This document shows, piece after piece, positions 1 through 5,780 of a stretch of DNA of 8,060 nucleotides. The stretch covers positions 1-8,060 of the forward strand of contig JAPUJX010000674.1 of the NCBI GenBank assembly GCA_027295975.1. The letters are read 5' to 3'. The notes below the pieces were generated by a model. The model did not search any database and had not been told where the DNA came from. It saw only the letters and a program-made list of their open reading frames with translations. The translations under genes were made by a program, and so were the position numbers. How positions within the stretch are numbered: the stretch's first letter is position 1; every line of letters starts with the position of its first letter. The stretch comes from Gammaproteobacteria bacterium. GTDB taxonomy: Bacteria; Pseudomonadota; Gammaproteobacteria; Pseudomonadales; Azotimanducaceae.

Positions 1-13
1 CGCTCCGCACGGA

Positions 14-610
14 TCACGTCGATACAACCGGAGGCTTCAAACCGGCACCATCGAGCAATACATAAATTCGGGTATCGCGCAGGTCCCCCGTACTAGTGCG
101 GGTATCCGCATGAAGCACCGCCTCCAACTCGAATCCCAACCTTTGCGCCACCCGCCAGCTGCGTTCGTTCCTGGCGTCCATGCGTATTTCCACCCGGGCG
201 GCATCGAACTCGTCGAACGCCAGCCGAGTCAACGCGTGTGTTGCCTCGCTGACAAACCCGAGACCCACGTGGGCGCTGTTACACCAGTAGCCGATTTCGA
301 ATTTCGGCACCTCCCAATCCAGCCTGGGATATCCGCACCCACCAACTATCGCCCCGTTTTCCTTGAGGACCATCAGCACCGCATATTCGCGATCGTCGCG
401 CCACTTCCCTCGCGCTTCGGTGCAAAATTCTTCCGATTTTTCCATCGTCTGCGGCTCGACGGCCCATTCCATCCACGCGCTGAGTTCGGCAAAGGAATCA
501 CACACCGCCTGATTGAGCGGCGGGGCATCAGCCGCTGTAGGTACCCGGAGGATCAACCGCGCGGTAACAATTTCCTCGGGGAGTCTGTTGGCTGCTGATC
601 CGAGCCTCAA
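14..610 (-). CDS. GNAT family N-acetyltransferase, RimJ/RimL type
   Basis: This is probably an acetyl-CoA-dependent N-acetyltransferase of the Acetyltransf_3 (RimJ/RimL-like) group, acting in the cytoplasm; its substrate cannot be read from sequence. With a TTG start at 610 it is 198 residues, normal for the family. The fold is visible in order: an N-terminal strand with TARLILR (residues 16-22), a central GGCGYPRLDWE strand (90-100), EIGYW (105-109), the acetyl-CoA loop region HVGLGFVSEA (114-123), and the C-terminal RVEIRMDARNERSWRVAQRLGF block (139-160). The reading frame stays open upstream to 799, but that part lies inside glcF and adds only low-complexity Arg-rich residues. The TTG overlaps the glcF stop as TTGA and has GGAG 8 bases upstream, so it is preferred. 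It is the last gene of the glcDEF transcript. The family call is secure; the specific role is unknown. Confidence 0.85.
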   Translation of the reverse strand: MRLGSAANRLPEEIVTARLILRVPTAADAPPLNQAVCDSFAELSAWMEWAVEPQTMEKSEEFCTEARGKWRDDREYAVLMVLKENGAIVGGCGYPRLDWEVPKFEIGYWCNSAHVGLGFVSEATHALTRLAFDEFDAARVEIRMDARNERSWRVAQRLGFELEAVLHADTRTSTGDLRDTRIYVLLDGAGLKPPVVST

Positions 611-1809
611 CGCAAGAGCTCCAGCCAATGTACGACCGGCACGTTGTTGCCGCCACCTGAGAGATGCATCTGGCAGCCAACGTTGGCCGTCGCGATCACG
701 TCGGGGGATTCTTCGCATAACGCTTCGAGCTTCTGACTTCTGAGCTGGCCCGCAAGCTCTGGTTGCAGCAGCGAATAGGTGCCTGCCGATCCGCAACAAA
801 GATGTGCGTCCCGGACGTCAACCAGTTCATAACCGGCGCTTCGCAACAGCTTCTCGACGGTTCCCGCGATCCGCTGGCCATGTTGTAACGTGCACGGTGA
901 ATGCCAGGCCACACGTTGGTATTCAGCGGTTTTATCCCACAGCAGCCCCAACCGGGACAGATACTCACTCACGTCCACCACCTTGTCGACCAAGCGGCAT
1001 GCCAGGGGAAAATACGTCTTGTCGTCAGCCAGCAAGCGGGGATAATCCTTCAGCGTTACCCCGCAGCCACTGGCGGTGGAAATCACGGCTTCGACATCGT
1101 CGAGAAGCGGCAGCAGAGCGTCGATGTTGTTGCGCAGCGTTGTGCTGGTTTCGCCGTGGTTGCTCAAGTGGAGGCTCAGGGACCCGCAACAACTTTCCTC
1201 GTCGGCGTAAACCACCTCAACACCCCGGCTGTCCAGAAGCGCGGCAAGGGATGCGTTCACCCTAGGAGTGGCGATGCGTTGAACACAACCTTGCAGTACC
1301 AGCACCTGCCGCTCTCGACGTTCGAAAACGTATGGGGTAGCAGGGCTTCGTTGCGGAATCTGCTCTTTCAGGTTGCGCGGCAGCATCCAGCGAACTGCTC
1401 GCCCGAGGCTGGACCAGCGCTTGAAGCGCGCCACATCGGGCACGACCGAGACAAGCCAGCGCCGTATGCTGGAGTCGATCAAGCCTCGCCTGCCGTGCTC
1501 TTCGATGAAATCGCGACCGATCTCCAACAACTCACCGTATGCCACCCCGCTGGGACACGCGGTTTCGCAGGCACGACAGGTCAGGCAGCGATCCAGATGG
1601 GTTTGGGCAACGTTATCGGCCCGTTGTGCCTCCAGCATCTCCTTGATCAGGTAGATTCTTCCGCGAGGTCCATCGAGTTCGTCCCCGAGTACCTGGTAAG
1701 TTGGACACGTGGCGTTGCAAAGCCCACAATGTACGCAACTGCGCAGGATTTCGTCAGCACGTTTACCCTGCTTCGATTCCCTGAACGCCTGAGGAAGCTT
1801 AGTTTGCAT
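607..1809 (-). CDS. glcF: Glycolate oxidase/dehydrogenase iron-sulfur subunit GlcF
   Basis: GlcF is the iron-sulfur subunit of glycolate dehydrogenase, which works with GlcD and GlcE to oxidise glycolate to glyoxylate and feed electrons to the respiratory chain at the inner membrane. The N-terminus has two 4Fe-4S ferredoxin motifs: C25-x2-C28-x2-C31-x3-C35-P and C75-x2-C78-x2-C81-x3-C85-P. Two CCG-type cysteine-rich domains follow, with CCG at 207-209 and 338-340 and partner cysteines near 175 and 306. The protein is 400 residues, close to the E. coli subunit (about 407). The chosen ATG at 1809 gives MQTKLPQ, matching the E. coli N-terminus (MQTQL) as I recall it; an in-frame ATG four codons upstream (1821) is the alternative. 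The gene overlaps the glcE 3' end by 11 bp. Every expected cluster ligand is present, so it should be functional. Confidence 0.96.
   Translation of the reverse strand: MQTKLPQAFRESKQGKRADEILRSCVHCGLCNATCPTYQVLGDELDGPRGRIYLIKEMLEAQRADNVAQTHLDRCLTCRACETACPSGVAYGELLEIGRDFIEEHGRRGLIDSSIRRWLVSVVPDVARFKRWSSLGRAVRWMLPRNLKEQIPQRSPATPYVFERRERQVLVLQGCVQRIATPRVNASLAALLDSRGVEVVYADEESCCGSLSLHLSNHGETSTTLRNNIDALLPLLDDVEAVISTASGCGVTLKDYPRLLADDKTYFPLACRLVDKVVDVSEYLSRLGLLWDKTAEYQRVAWHSPCTLQHGQRIAGTVEKLLRSAGYELVDVRDAHLCCGSAGTYSLLQPELAGQLRSQKLEALCEESPDVIATANVGCQMHLSGGGNNVPVVHWLELLR
619..622 (-). promoter_or_regulatory. Shine-Dalgarno site deciding the TTG start of the GNAT gene
   Basis: On the minus strand GGAG lies 8 bases before a TTG at 610-608, inside the last codons of glcF. 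The TTG shares bases with the glcF TGA stop. Spacing and overlap together favour this start over any ATG farther upstream, all of which lie deep inside glcF. Confidence 0.6.
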
Positions 1810-2863
1810 CGGGAACCACATCCGTAAGGGGATTTAACACCTCGGCTGGATCAAACGCCTTTTTGATCCGTTTTCGCAGCCCGCGATCGACTTGCAAAAA
1901 ATACTGCGTGCTGTAATCGCCGTTGAATGGCAAAGCATAACCGCCCTGTTGACGTGCCCAATCGAACATAGCCTGTTCGCTCCGCACCCACCGTAGGGCG
2001 CCGCCCCACTCGATCAGCGTGGGTTCGTCTGTCAGCAACGAATTCGGCGGCAGTGACAGGCGCCACAACGTACCTTCCCTTTTGAAAAAATCGATCTCAT
2101 GATTGCGCACCTGACTCCAGAACGGCTCCGCGTGCACAACATCTCCCCCAATGTGCCCGGCAGCCCACACCACCGCCGATTCGGCACCCGACAAACGAAC
2201 CCTGAGTTGGCCGTCGACATGACATGTTGCCGTTATGGGCAACGGCAAACGTGCCCATTCCCGAAGTCTCTCGAGCGCGATTTCCGCCTCCAGCGCAATA
2301 ACGCAGGTCAGCTCGTGAACGGGTTTCGGCAATATCTTGATGCTCGCGGACAACAGCACCCCCAGGGTGCCAAAAGCACCCGCCTGGAGACGGGAAACGT
2401 CGTATCCGGCAACGTTTTTCATCACCTGGCCACCAAACCGGAGAAATTCTCCGCGGCCGTTGATCATCTCCACTCCGAGAACGGCGTCGCGCAACGAGCC
2501 ATACCACGGACGTCCGGGCCCGGAAAGCCCGCTCGCAATGGCACCTCCCAAGGTCCCGGCTCCGGAAAACCGGGGCGGTTCGAAAGGCAGCATCTGTCTC
2601 TCCCGGGCCAATTGCTGCTCGAGTTCTTTCAGCGTAGTTCCGGCACGGGCAGTAACGACGAGTTCCTCCGGTCGGTACTCCGTAACGCCGCTGTGTTCGG
2701 CCACGGAAAGCAATCTGCCGACATCTGCTCGACCGCGGGACGTCCCTGGTTCCGTGAGGAAAACCTTGCTCCCGGAACCTGCGATCTGCAATGGCAACCG
2801 TTCCGCAAACGCCGCGCCAACTGCCTCCACAAGCCGATCTTGCTGGTCGGCGTTCGCGGCCAC
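1799..2863 (-). CDS. glcE: Glycolate oxidase/dehydrogenase FAD-binding subunit GlcE
   Basis: GlcE is the second flavin-domain subunit of the glycolate dehydrogenase complex. It is a PCMH/VAO-type FAD-binding protein of 354 residues (E. coli GlcE is about 350). Visible features are the FAD-binding loop LQIAGSGSK (25-33), the strand EELVVTARAGTTL (66-78), the region MLPFEPPRF (91-99), the Gly-rich TLGGAIASGLSGPGRPWYGS (104-123), the strongly conserved LRFGGQVMKNVAGYDVSRL (141-159), and a C-terminal KKAFDPAEVLNP motif (334-345) typical of the family's C-terminal FAD contacts. The start is taken as GTG at 2863, one base after the glcD stop, with GGAG 10 bases upstream. From this start the spacing to the first conserved block equals that of the E. 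coli protein. An ATG at 2902 inside glcD would add 13 unrelated residues. Confidence 0.95.
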   Translation of the reverse strand: MAANADQQDRLVEAVGAAFAERLPLQIAGSGSKVFLTEPGTSRGRADVGRLLSVAEHSGVTEYRPEELVVTARAGTTLKELEQQLARERQMLPFEPPRFSGAGTLGGAIASGLSGPGRPWYGSLRDAVLGVEMINGRGEFLRFGGQVMKNVAGYDVSRLQAGAFGTLGVLLSASIKILPKPVHELTCVIALEAEIALERLREWARLPLPITATCHVDGQLRVRLSGAESAVVWAAGHIGGDVVHAEPFWSQVRNHEIDFFKREGTLWRLSLPPNSLLTDEPTLIEWGGALRWVRSEQAMFDWARQQGGYALPFNGDYSTQYFLQVDRGLRKRIKKAFDPAEVLNPLTDVVPDAN

Positions 2864-2864
2864 G

Positions 2865-4319
2865 TTAAAAACGCTCCAGATGTGGGAATGGCAACTTGCC
2901 ATCGTGAACGTGCATCCCACCGATCTCCGAACAGCGGCTAAGCGTCGGAATCGCCTTACCCGGATTCAACAACAACTCTGGATCGAACGCCGCTTTCAAT
3001 CGATGGAACTGATCCAGCTCCGTAGCGGAAAACTGGCTGCACATCTGATCGAGCTTCTCAACGCCGACGCCGTGCTCGCCGGTCACGCTGCCTCCCACCG
3101 CAACGCACAGTTCGAGTATCCTGCCACCCATTTCTTCGGTACGCTCGAGCTGGCCGGGTTCATTTGCATCGTAGAGGATCAAAGGGTGCAGGTTGCCATC
3201 ACCGGCGTGAAATACGTTGGCAACTTTCAATCCGTAATGCCTGGAAAGCTGCTCGATGTTCTCCAGCACCTCGCTCAAGCGGGCGCGCGGAATCGTGCCA
3301 TCCATGCAGTAGTAGTCCGGCGAAATTCTCCCCATGGCCGGAAACGCGGCTTTGCGTCCCATCCAGAAGCGGGCCTGCTCCTCGGGCTCGACCGCAACAC
3401 GTATGTCGTAGGCGCCACCTTCCTCGAGCAGGTGGGAAACGAAACTGAGGTTACTTTCAACTTCGGCCTCCACCCCATCCAACTCGCAAAGCAGGATGGC
3501 GGCCGCTTCACGGGGATAACCGGCATGTACATAGTCTTCCGCGGCTTCGATGGCAAGACGATCCATCATTTCGAGACCCGCAGGCACAAGCCCTTGCCCG
3601 ATGATGTTGCCGACCACATCGGCCGCTGCCTTCACCTCGTGAAATGCAGCAAGCAACACCCTTTTTTCGGGTGGCATCGGCAAAAGCCGCACGGTTACCT
3701 CGGTGACAATACCGAGCATTCCCTCGGAGCCACACAGCAGGGCCATCAGGTCATAACCGGGACTGTCGAGTCCCTTACCGCCAAGTTCGAGGAAACTACC
3801 GTCCACGGTAAGCACCGTGAGCCCCACAACGTTGTGCACCGTCAGACCGTACTTGAGGCAATGCACCCCACCGGAATTCTCCGCGACGTTTCCGCCGATG
3901 CTGCAGGCGATCTGCGAGGACGGGTCGGGGGCGTAATAGAGCCGGTGTTTCGCGACGGCGTCGCTGATGGCCTGATTGCGCACCCCTGGCTCTACTCTAG
4001 CCACACAGTTGTCGATGTCGACTTCAAGAATTTTGTTGAGTTTGGACAACCCCAATACGATGCCGTCTTTATGGGGACGCGCGCCTCCGGACAGGCCCGT
4101 TCCCGCACCCCTCGCTACCAGCGGCACACCGTGGCCGCGGCAGATGCGGACGACGGCCTCAACCTGGCGGACGTTTTCGGGGAGGGCGACCAACCAGGGT
4201 AACTCGCGGATCGCGGTCAGCCCATCGGTCTCGTAGGGTTTCAGGGCTTTCGGATCGGTTATCAGGCTCCGGGCCGGGAGGTTCGCCCGAAGCAGTTCAG
4301 TTACTATAGCTCGGCTCAT
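2865..4319 (-). CDS. glcD: Glycolate oxidase/dehydrogenase catalytic FAD subunit GlcD
   Basis: GlcD is the flavin subunit that carries out glycolate (and usually D-lactate) oxidation in the GlcDEF complex. It is 484 residues, against about 499 in E. coli. The N-terminal PCMH FAD domain shows ARGAGTGLSGGA (69-80), the highly conserved PDPSSQIACSIGGNVAENSG (131-150) followed by GVHCLKYG (151-158), and GSEGMLGIVTEVTV (197-210). The C-terminal FAD-oxidase domain shows RISPDYYCMDGTIPR (331-345), the metal/substrate-region motif HAGDGNLHP (371-379), GEHGVG (414-419) and KAAFDPELLLNPGK (442-455). It ends LPFPHLERF, nearly identical to the E. coli end. The ATG at 4319 is the only plausible start: an in-frame TGA lies two codons upstream, and the conserved region begins by about residue 28. 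There is no Shine-Dalgarno sequence. It is the first gene of the glcDEF-GNAT unit. Confidence 0.97.
   Translation of the reverse strand: MSRAIVTELLRANLPARSLITDPKALKPYETDGLTAIRELPWLVALPENVRQVEAVVRICRGHGVPLVARGAGTGLSGGARPHKDGIVLGLSKLNKILEVDIDNCVARVEPGVRNQAISDAVAKHRLYYAPDPSSQIACSIGGNVAENSGGVHCLKYGLTVHNVVGLTVLTVDGSFLELGGKGLDSPGYDLMALLCGSEGMLGIVTEVTVRLLPMPPEKRVLLAAFHEVKAAADVVGNIIGQGLVPAGLEMMDRLAIEAAEDYVHAGYPREAAAILLCELDGVEAEVESNLSFVSHLLEEGGAYDIRVAVEPEEQARFWMGRKAAFPAMGRISPDYYCMDGTIPRARLSEVLENIEQLSRHYGLKVANVFHAGDGNLHPLILYDANEPGQLERTEEMGGRILELCVAVGGSVTGEHGVGVEKLDQMCSQFSATELDQFHRLKAAFDPELLLNPGKAIPTLSRCSEIGGMHVHDGKLPFPHLERF
2874..2877 (-). promoter_or_regulatory. Shine-Dalgarno site supporting the GTG start of glcE
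   Basis: GGAG on the minus strand lies 10 bases before the GTG at 2863 and within the last four codons of glcD. It supports reinitiation at the GTG immediately after glcD terminates, in preference to in-frame ATGs farther inside glcD. Confidence 0.5.
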
Positions 4320-4327
4320 GGCGGGTC

Positions 4328-4358
4328 ATTATACGGAACCCGCGCAGCAGGGGAGCAA
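4328..4358 (-). promoter_or_regulatory. Candidate sigma70 promoter of the glcDEF operon
   Basis: A perfect TATAAT -10 hexamer lies at 4333-4328 on the minus strand, with a weak -35 candidate TTGCTC at 4358-4353 (19-bp spacer; an 18-bp spacer gives TGCTCC). The -10 ends only 8 bp before the glcD ATG, so transcription would begin at or within about 3 bases of the start codon. The -10 is a strong match and the -35 is poor, so an activator may be needed. Confidence 0.5.
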
Positions 4359-4360
4359 CC

Positions 4361-4379
4361 TTGCCCTGGTCAGGGGCAA
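4361..4379. repeat. Inverted repeat upstream of the glcD promoter
   Basis: Six-base arms TTGCCC (4361-4366) and GGGCAA (4374-4379) flank a 7-base centre (TGGTCAG). The repeat sits just upstream of the candidate glcD -35 and 14 bp after the stop of the outer-membrane gene. It could be an operator or activator site for glcDEF. A terminator for the upstream gene is less likely because no T-tract follows on the minus strand. No regulator gene is in the window to link it to. Confidence 0.35.
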
Positions 4380-4392
4380 CATTGCGAATAGA

Positions 4393-5145
4393 CTAGAAGT
4401 GGAAGTTGAGCGCGAAGTAAGGTCCGCTGATGTCCAACGAAGCACTATCGACGTCATCAAAATCTTCCAGATCCAGTTGGAACGTCCTCCAACCGCCTTC
4501 GGCGCCGAGTCCCCAGGGCGATTCCCAACCCACCTGAGCGTTAGCGTCGATGAGCCGGTTACCGTCGTAGCTGAGGCCTTGCACCTCTGCACCCACCCAC
4601 AATCCAGTGAGCGGCAGATCGGCACGTACCCTGCCATAAAGCAGCGGCAACACACCATCGAATTCAGCGCGGGCGAATTCGAGGTTTGTCGCTATCTCGA
4701 AAAAGCCATCAACCTTTCGTGCCGCCATTCCCAGATCCAGGGAGACGACGTTGTCGAGCACCTCGTAATACAGCACCAGATCCGTCTGGGTCAGATCCAC
4801 ATCCGTCGCAACCGCGTCAGACACGTTAAAGGTGGTTCCATCGAAGTCGAAAGAACGTGTCAGCGTGCTATTCCCGGAAACCACGACTTCCGTATGCTGC
4901 ACACGCAGATTCGGGAGGAACGGCACGCCGTGTTCCAAAGCCAGATAAAAAATGTTGTTGTTCTCGTCCGCGAGCGCGAGGTCATCTTCGATATCCACAG
5001 GTGTGGTTCCGGACGTAATATCGCCGGAGAACTCCTGTTGCCAGCTACCCGCTCCCGCGTAAATTCCAAACACCGTATCGCCGTACGCCGGACCGGTCAG
5101 CAACAAAACAATGATCCAGCCAGACTTGGCTACATTTTTGAGCAC
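4393..5145 (-). CDS. Outer-membrane beta-barrel protein, TIGR04219-like
   Basis: This is an exported 250-residue protein predicted to sit in the outer membrane; its function is unknown. A signal peptide is clear: a basic start (MLKNVAKSG), a hydrophobic core WIIVLLLTG (10-18) and a cleavage site after AYG (20-22). The mature N-terminus DTVFGIYAGAGSWQQEFSG (23-41) and the last residues GPYFALNFHF (241-250), with a terminal Phe and alternating aromatic pattern read by the BAM machinery, match what I recall of the TIGR04219 outer-membrane family. Between them are alternating strands and acidic loops (DIEDDLALADENNN, 51-64). The GTG start at 5145 is chosen because GGAGG sits 5 bases upstream; the frame also allows a TTG at 5157. 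A 73-bp gap separates it from glcD, which has its own promoter candidate, so a shared role is not implied. Confidence 0.82.
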   Translation of the reverse strand: MLKNVAKSGWIIVLLLTGPAYGDTVFGIYAGAGSWQQEFSGDITSGTTPVDIEDDLALADENNNIFYLALEHGVPFLPNLRVQHTEVVVSGNSTLTRSFDFDGTTFNVSDAVATDVDLTQTDLVLYYEVLDNVVSLDLGMAARKVDGFFEIATNLEFARAEFDGVLPLLYGRVRADLPLTGLWVGAEVQGLSYDGNRLIDANAQVGWESPWGLGAEGGWRTFQLDLEDFDDVDSASLDISGPYFALNFHF

Positions 5146-5149
5146 AAAA

Positions 5150-5155
5150 CCCTCC
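5150..5155 (-). promoter_or_regulatory. Strong Shine-Dalgarno of the outer-membrane protein gene
   Basis: GGAGGG on the minus strand stands 4 bases before the GTG at 5145. It fixes the GTG as the start rather than the TTG at 5157, which would lie upstream of the site. Its first two bases are also the end of the 16-bp palindrome at 5154-5169. Confidence 0.75.
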
Positions 5156-5169
5156 AACTCATGAGTTGG
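5154..5169. repeat. Perfect 16-bp palindrome in the outer-membrane gene leader
   Basis: CCAACTCATGAGTTGG is identical to its own reverse complement. It lies between the candidate -10 (5183-5188) and the start codon (5145) of the outer-membrane gene, and overlaps two bases of its Shine-Dalgarno site. In RNA it can form a 6-bp hairpin with a 4-base loop (CATG). As DNA it has the size of a dimeric repressor operator placed just downstream of the transcription start. Confidence 0.6.
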
Positions 5170-5182
5170 TAAATTCGGGGCA

Positions 5183-5209
5183 AGTATAGGTACCCCATGA
5201 ATTCTTCAA
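5183..5209 (-). promoter_or_regulatory. Candidate sigma70 promoter of the outer-membrane gene
   Basis: On the minus strand, -10 TATACT lies at 5188-5183 (5 of 6 matches to TATAAT) and -35 TTGAAG at 5209-5204 (4 of 6 matches to TTGACA), separated by 15 bp, which is shorter than ideal. Transcription would start near 5176, giving a leader of about 30 bases that contains the palindrome. This is inferred from consensus only. Confidence 0.4.
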
Positions 5210-5294
5210 CGTGATCAAACGCACATCCGCCTCACGCATAGCCACGGCCGAAACTCTCAAGTAGGCTTAGTGTGAAACAGTCACGGGGGAAGTG

Positions 5295-5780
5295 ATGTCC
5301 GGCAACAGTACGCCCGAGAAAAGGTTAGCGGAACTGGGGTTCACCCTGCCCGCTCCCATGAATACAGGCAATTTACCTTTCGAATTAGTTCGTCTGGACG
5401 GCAATCGTCTTTTCCTTTCGGGTCATGTCCCTCTGGCCGACGACGGCTCGTTGGCCAGACCCCTCGGCAAGGTGGGGTCCGATCTGACCGCCGAGCAGGG
5501 TCATGCCGCGGCCCAACGTGTTGCACTCGCCTTTTTCGCCAGCCTCAAAGCGGCACTCGGTGAACTCGACCGGGTAACGGGCTGGCTCAGGCTGTTCGGT
5601 ATGGTGAACGTCACACCGGGCTTCAATGCGCTGCCCGGCGTGATCAACGGTGCATCGGAACTGATTCTTGACGTATTCGGTGCCGAACGAGGTGCTCATA
5701 CGCGTTCCGCCGTGGGTATGGCCGAGTTGCCGTTCGGGGTCCCCGTGGAAATCGAAGCCGAGCTAAGTATCCGCCCGTGA
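5295..5780 (+). CDS. RidA/YjgF/YER057c family protein
   Basis: This is a small cytoplasmic Rid-superfamily protein of 161 residues, longer than classical RidA (about 128) and more like the longer YjgF_YER057c_UK114-like group. Classical RidA hydrolyses reactive enamine/imine intermediates such as 2-aminoacrylate. Typical elements are FLSGHVPL (40-47), the helix with AAQRVALAFFASLKAALG (72-89), LFGMVNVTPGF (100-110), and the C-terminal TRSAVGMAELPFGVPVEIEA (136-155). Arg137 aligns with the substrate-binding Arg105 of E. coli RidA, and Glu152/Glu154 with its conserved C-terminal acids, so deaminase activity is possible but not shown. The ATG at 5295 is preferred to the adjacent GTG at 5292 because GGGGGA (5285-5290) is then 4 bases away instead of 1. 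The stop overlaps the dihydroorotase start. I see no convincing promoter in the 149 bp upstream. Confidence 0.9.
   Translation: MSGNSTPEKRLAELGFTLPAPMNTGNLPFELVRLDGNRLFLSGHVPLADDGSLARPLGKVGSDLTAEQGHAAAQRVALAFFASLKAALGELDRVTGWLRLFGMVNVTPGFNALPGVINGASELILDVFGAERGAHTRSAVGMAELPFGVPVEIEAELSIRP

Noticed and set aside
611..799. N-terminal extension of the acetyltransferase to 799
   Set aside because: The extra 63 residues lie entirely within glcF, are Arg-rich with no GNAT features, and would make the protein unusually long. The TTG at 610 has a proper ribosome-binding site.
901..1827. 308-codon plus-strand open frame antisense to glcF
   Set aside because: It lies opposite a complete GlcF with all cluster cysteines. 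The translation shows no family features and no ribosome-binding site is evident.
2864..2920. N-terminal extension of GlcE to an ATG inside glcD
   Set aside because: It would add 19 residues (or 13 from the inner ATG) that only re-read the conserved glcD 3' end. The GTG at 2863 matches the family's usual N-terminus.
2337..4202. 621-codon open frame on the plus strand, antisense to glcD and glcE
   Set aside because: It covers two unmistakable genes on the other strand, its translation has no recognisable domain and reads as low-complexity Arg/Pro/Ser-rich sequence, and it spans the real glcD-glcE junction. It is a shadow of GC-biased codons.
4299..4331. Ten-codon upstream reading frame overlapping the glcD start (ATG inside the TATAAT-ATGA region)
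   Set aside because: Its ATG overlaps the -10 element itself, so it would not be transcribed from the predicted promoter, and it has no Shine-Dalgarno.
4361..4379. Rho-independent terminator after the outer-membrane gene
   Set aside because: The stem is only 6 bp and no T-tract follows on the minus strand, so I list it as an inverted repeat instead.
4318..5172. 284-codon plus-strand open frame opposite the outer-membrane protein gene
   Set aside because: The minus-strand frame has a signal peptide, a strong Shine-Dalgarno and a beta-barrel C-terminus. The plus-strand translation has none of these and looks like noise.
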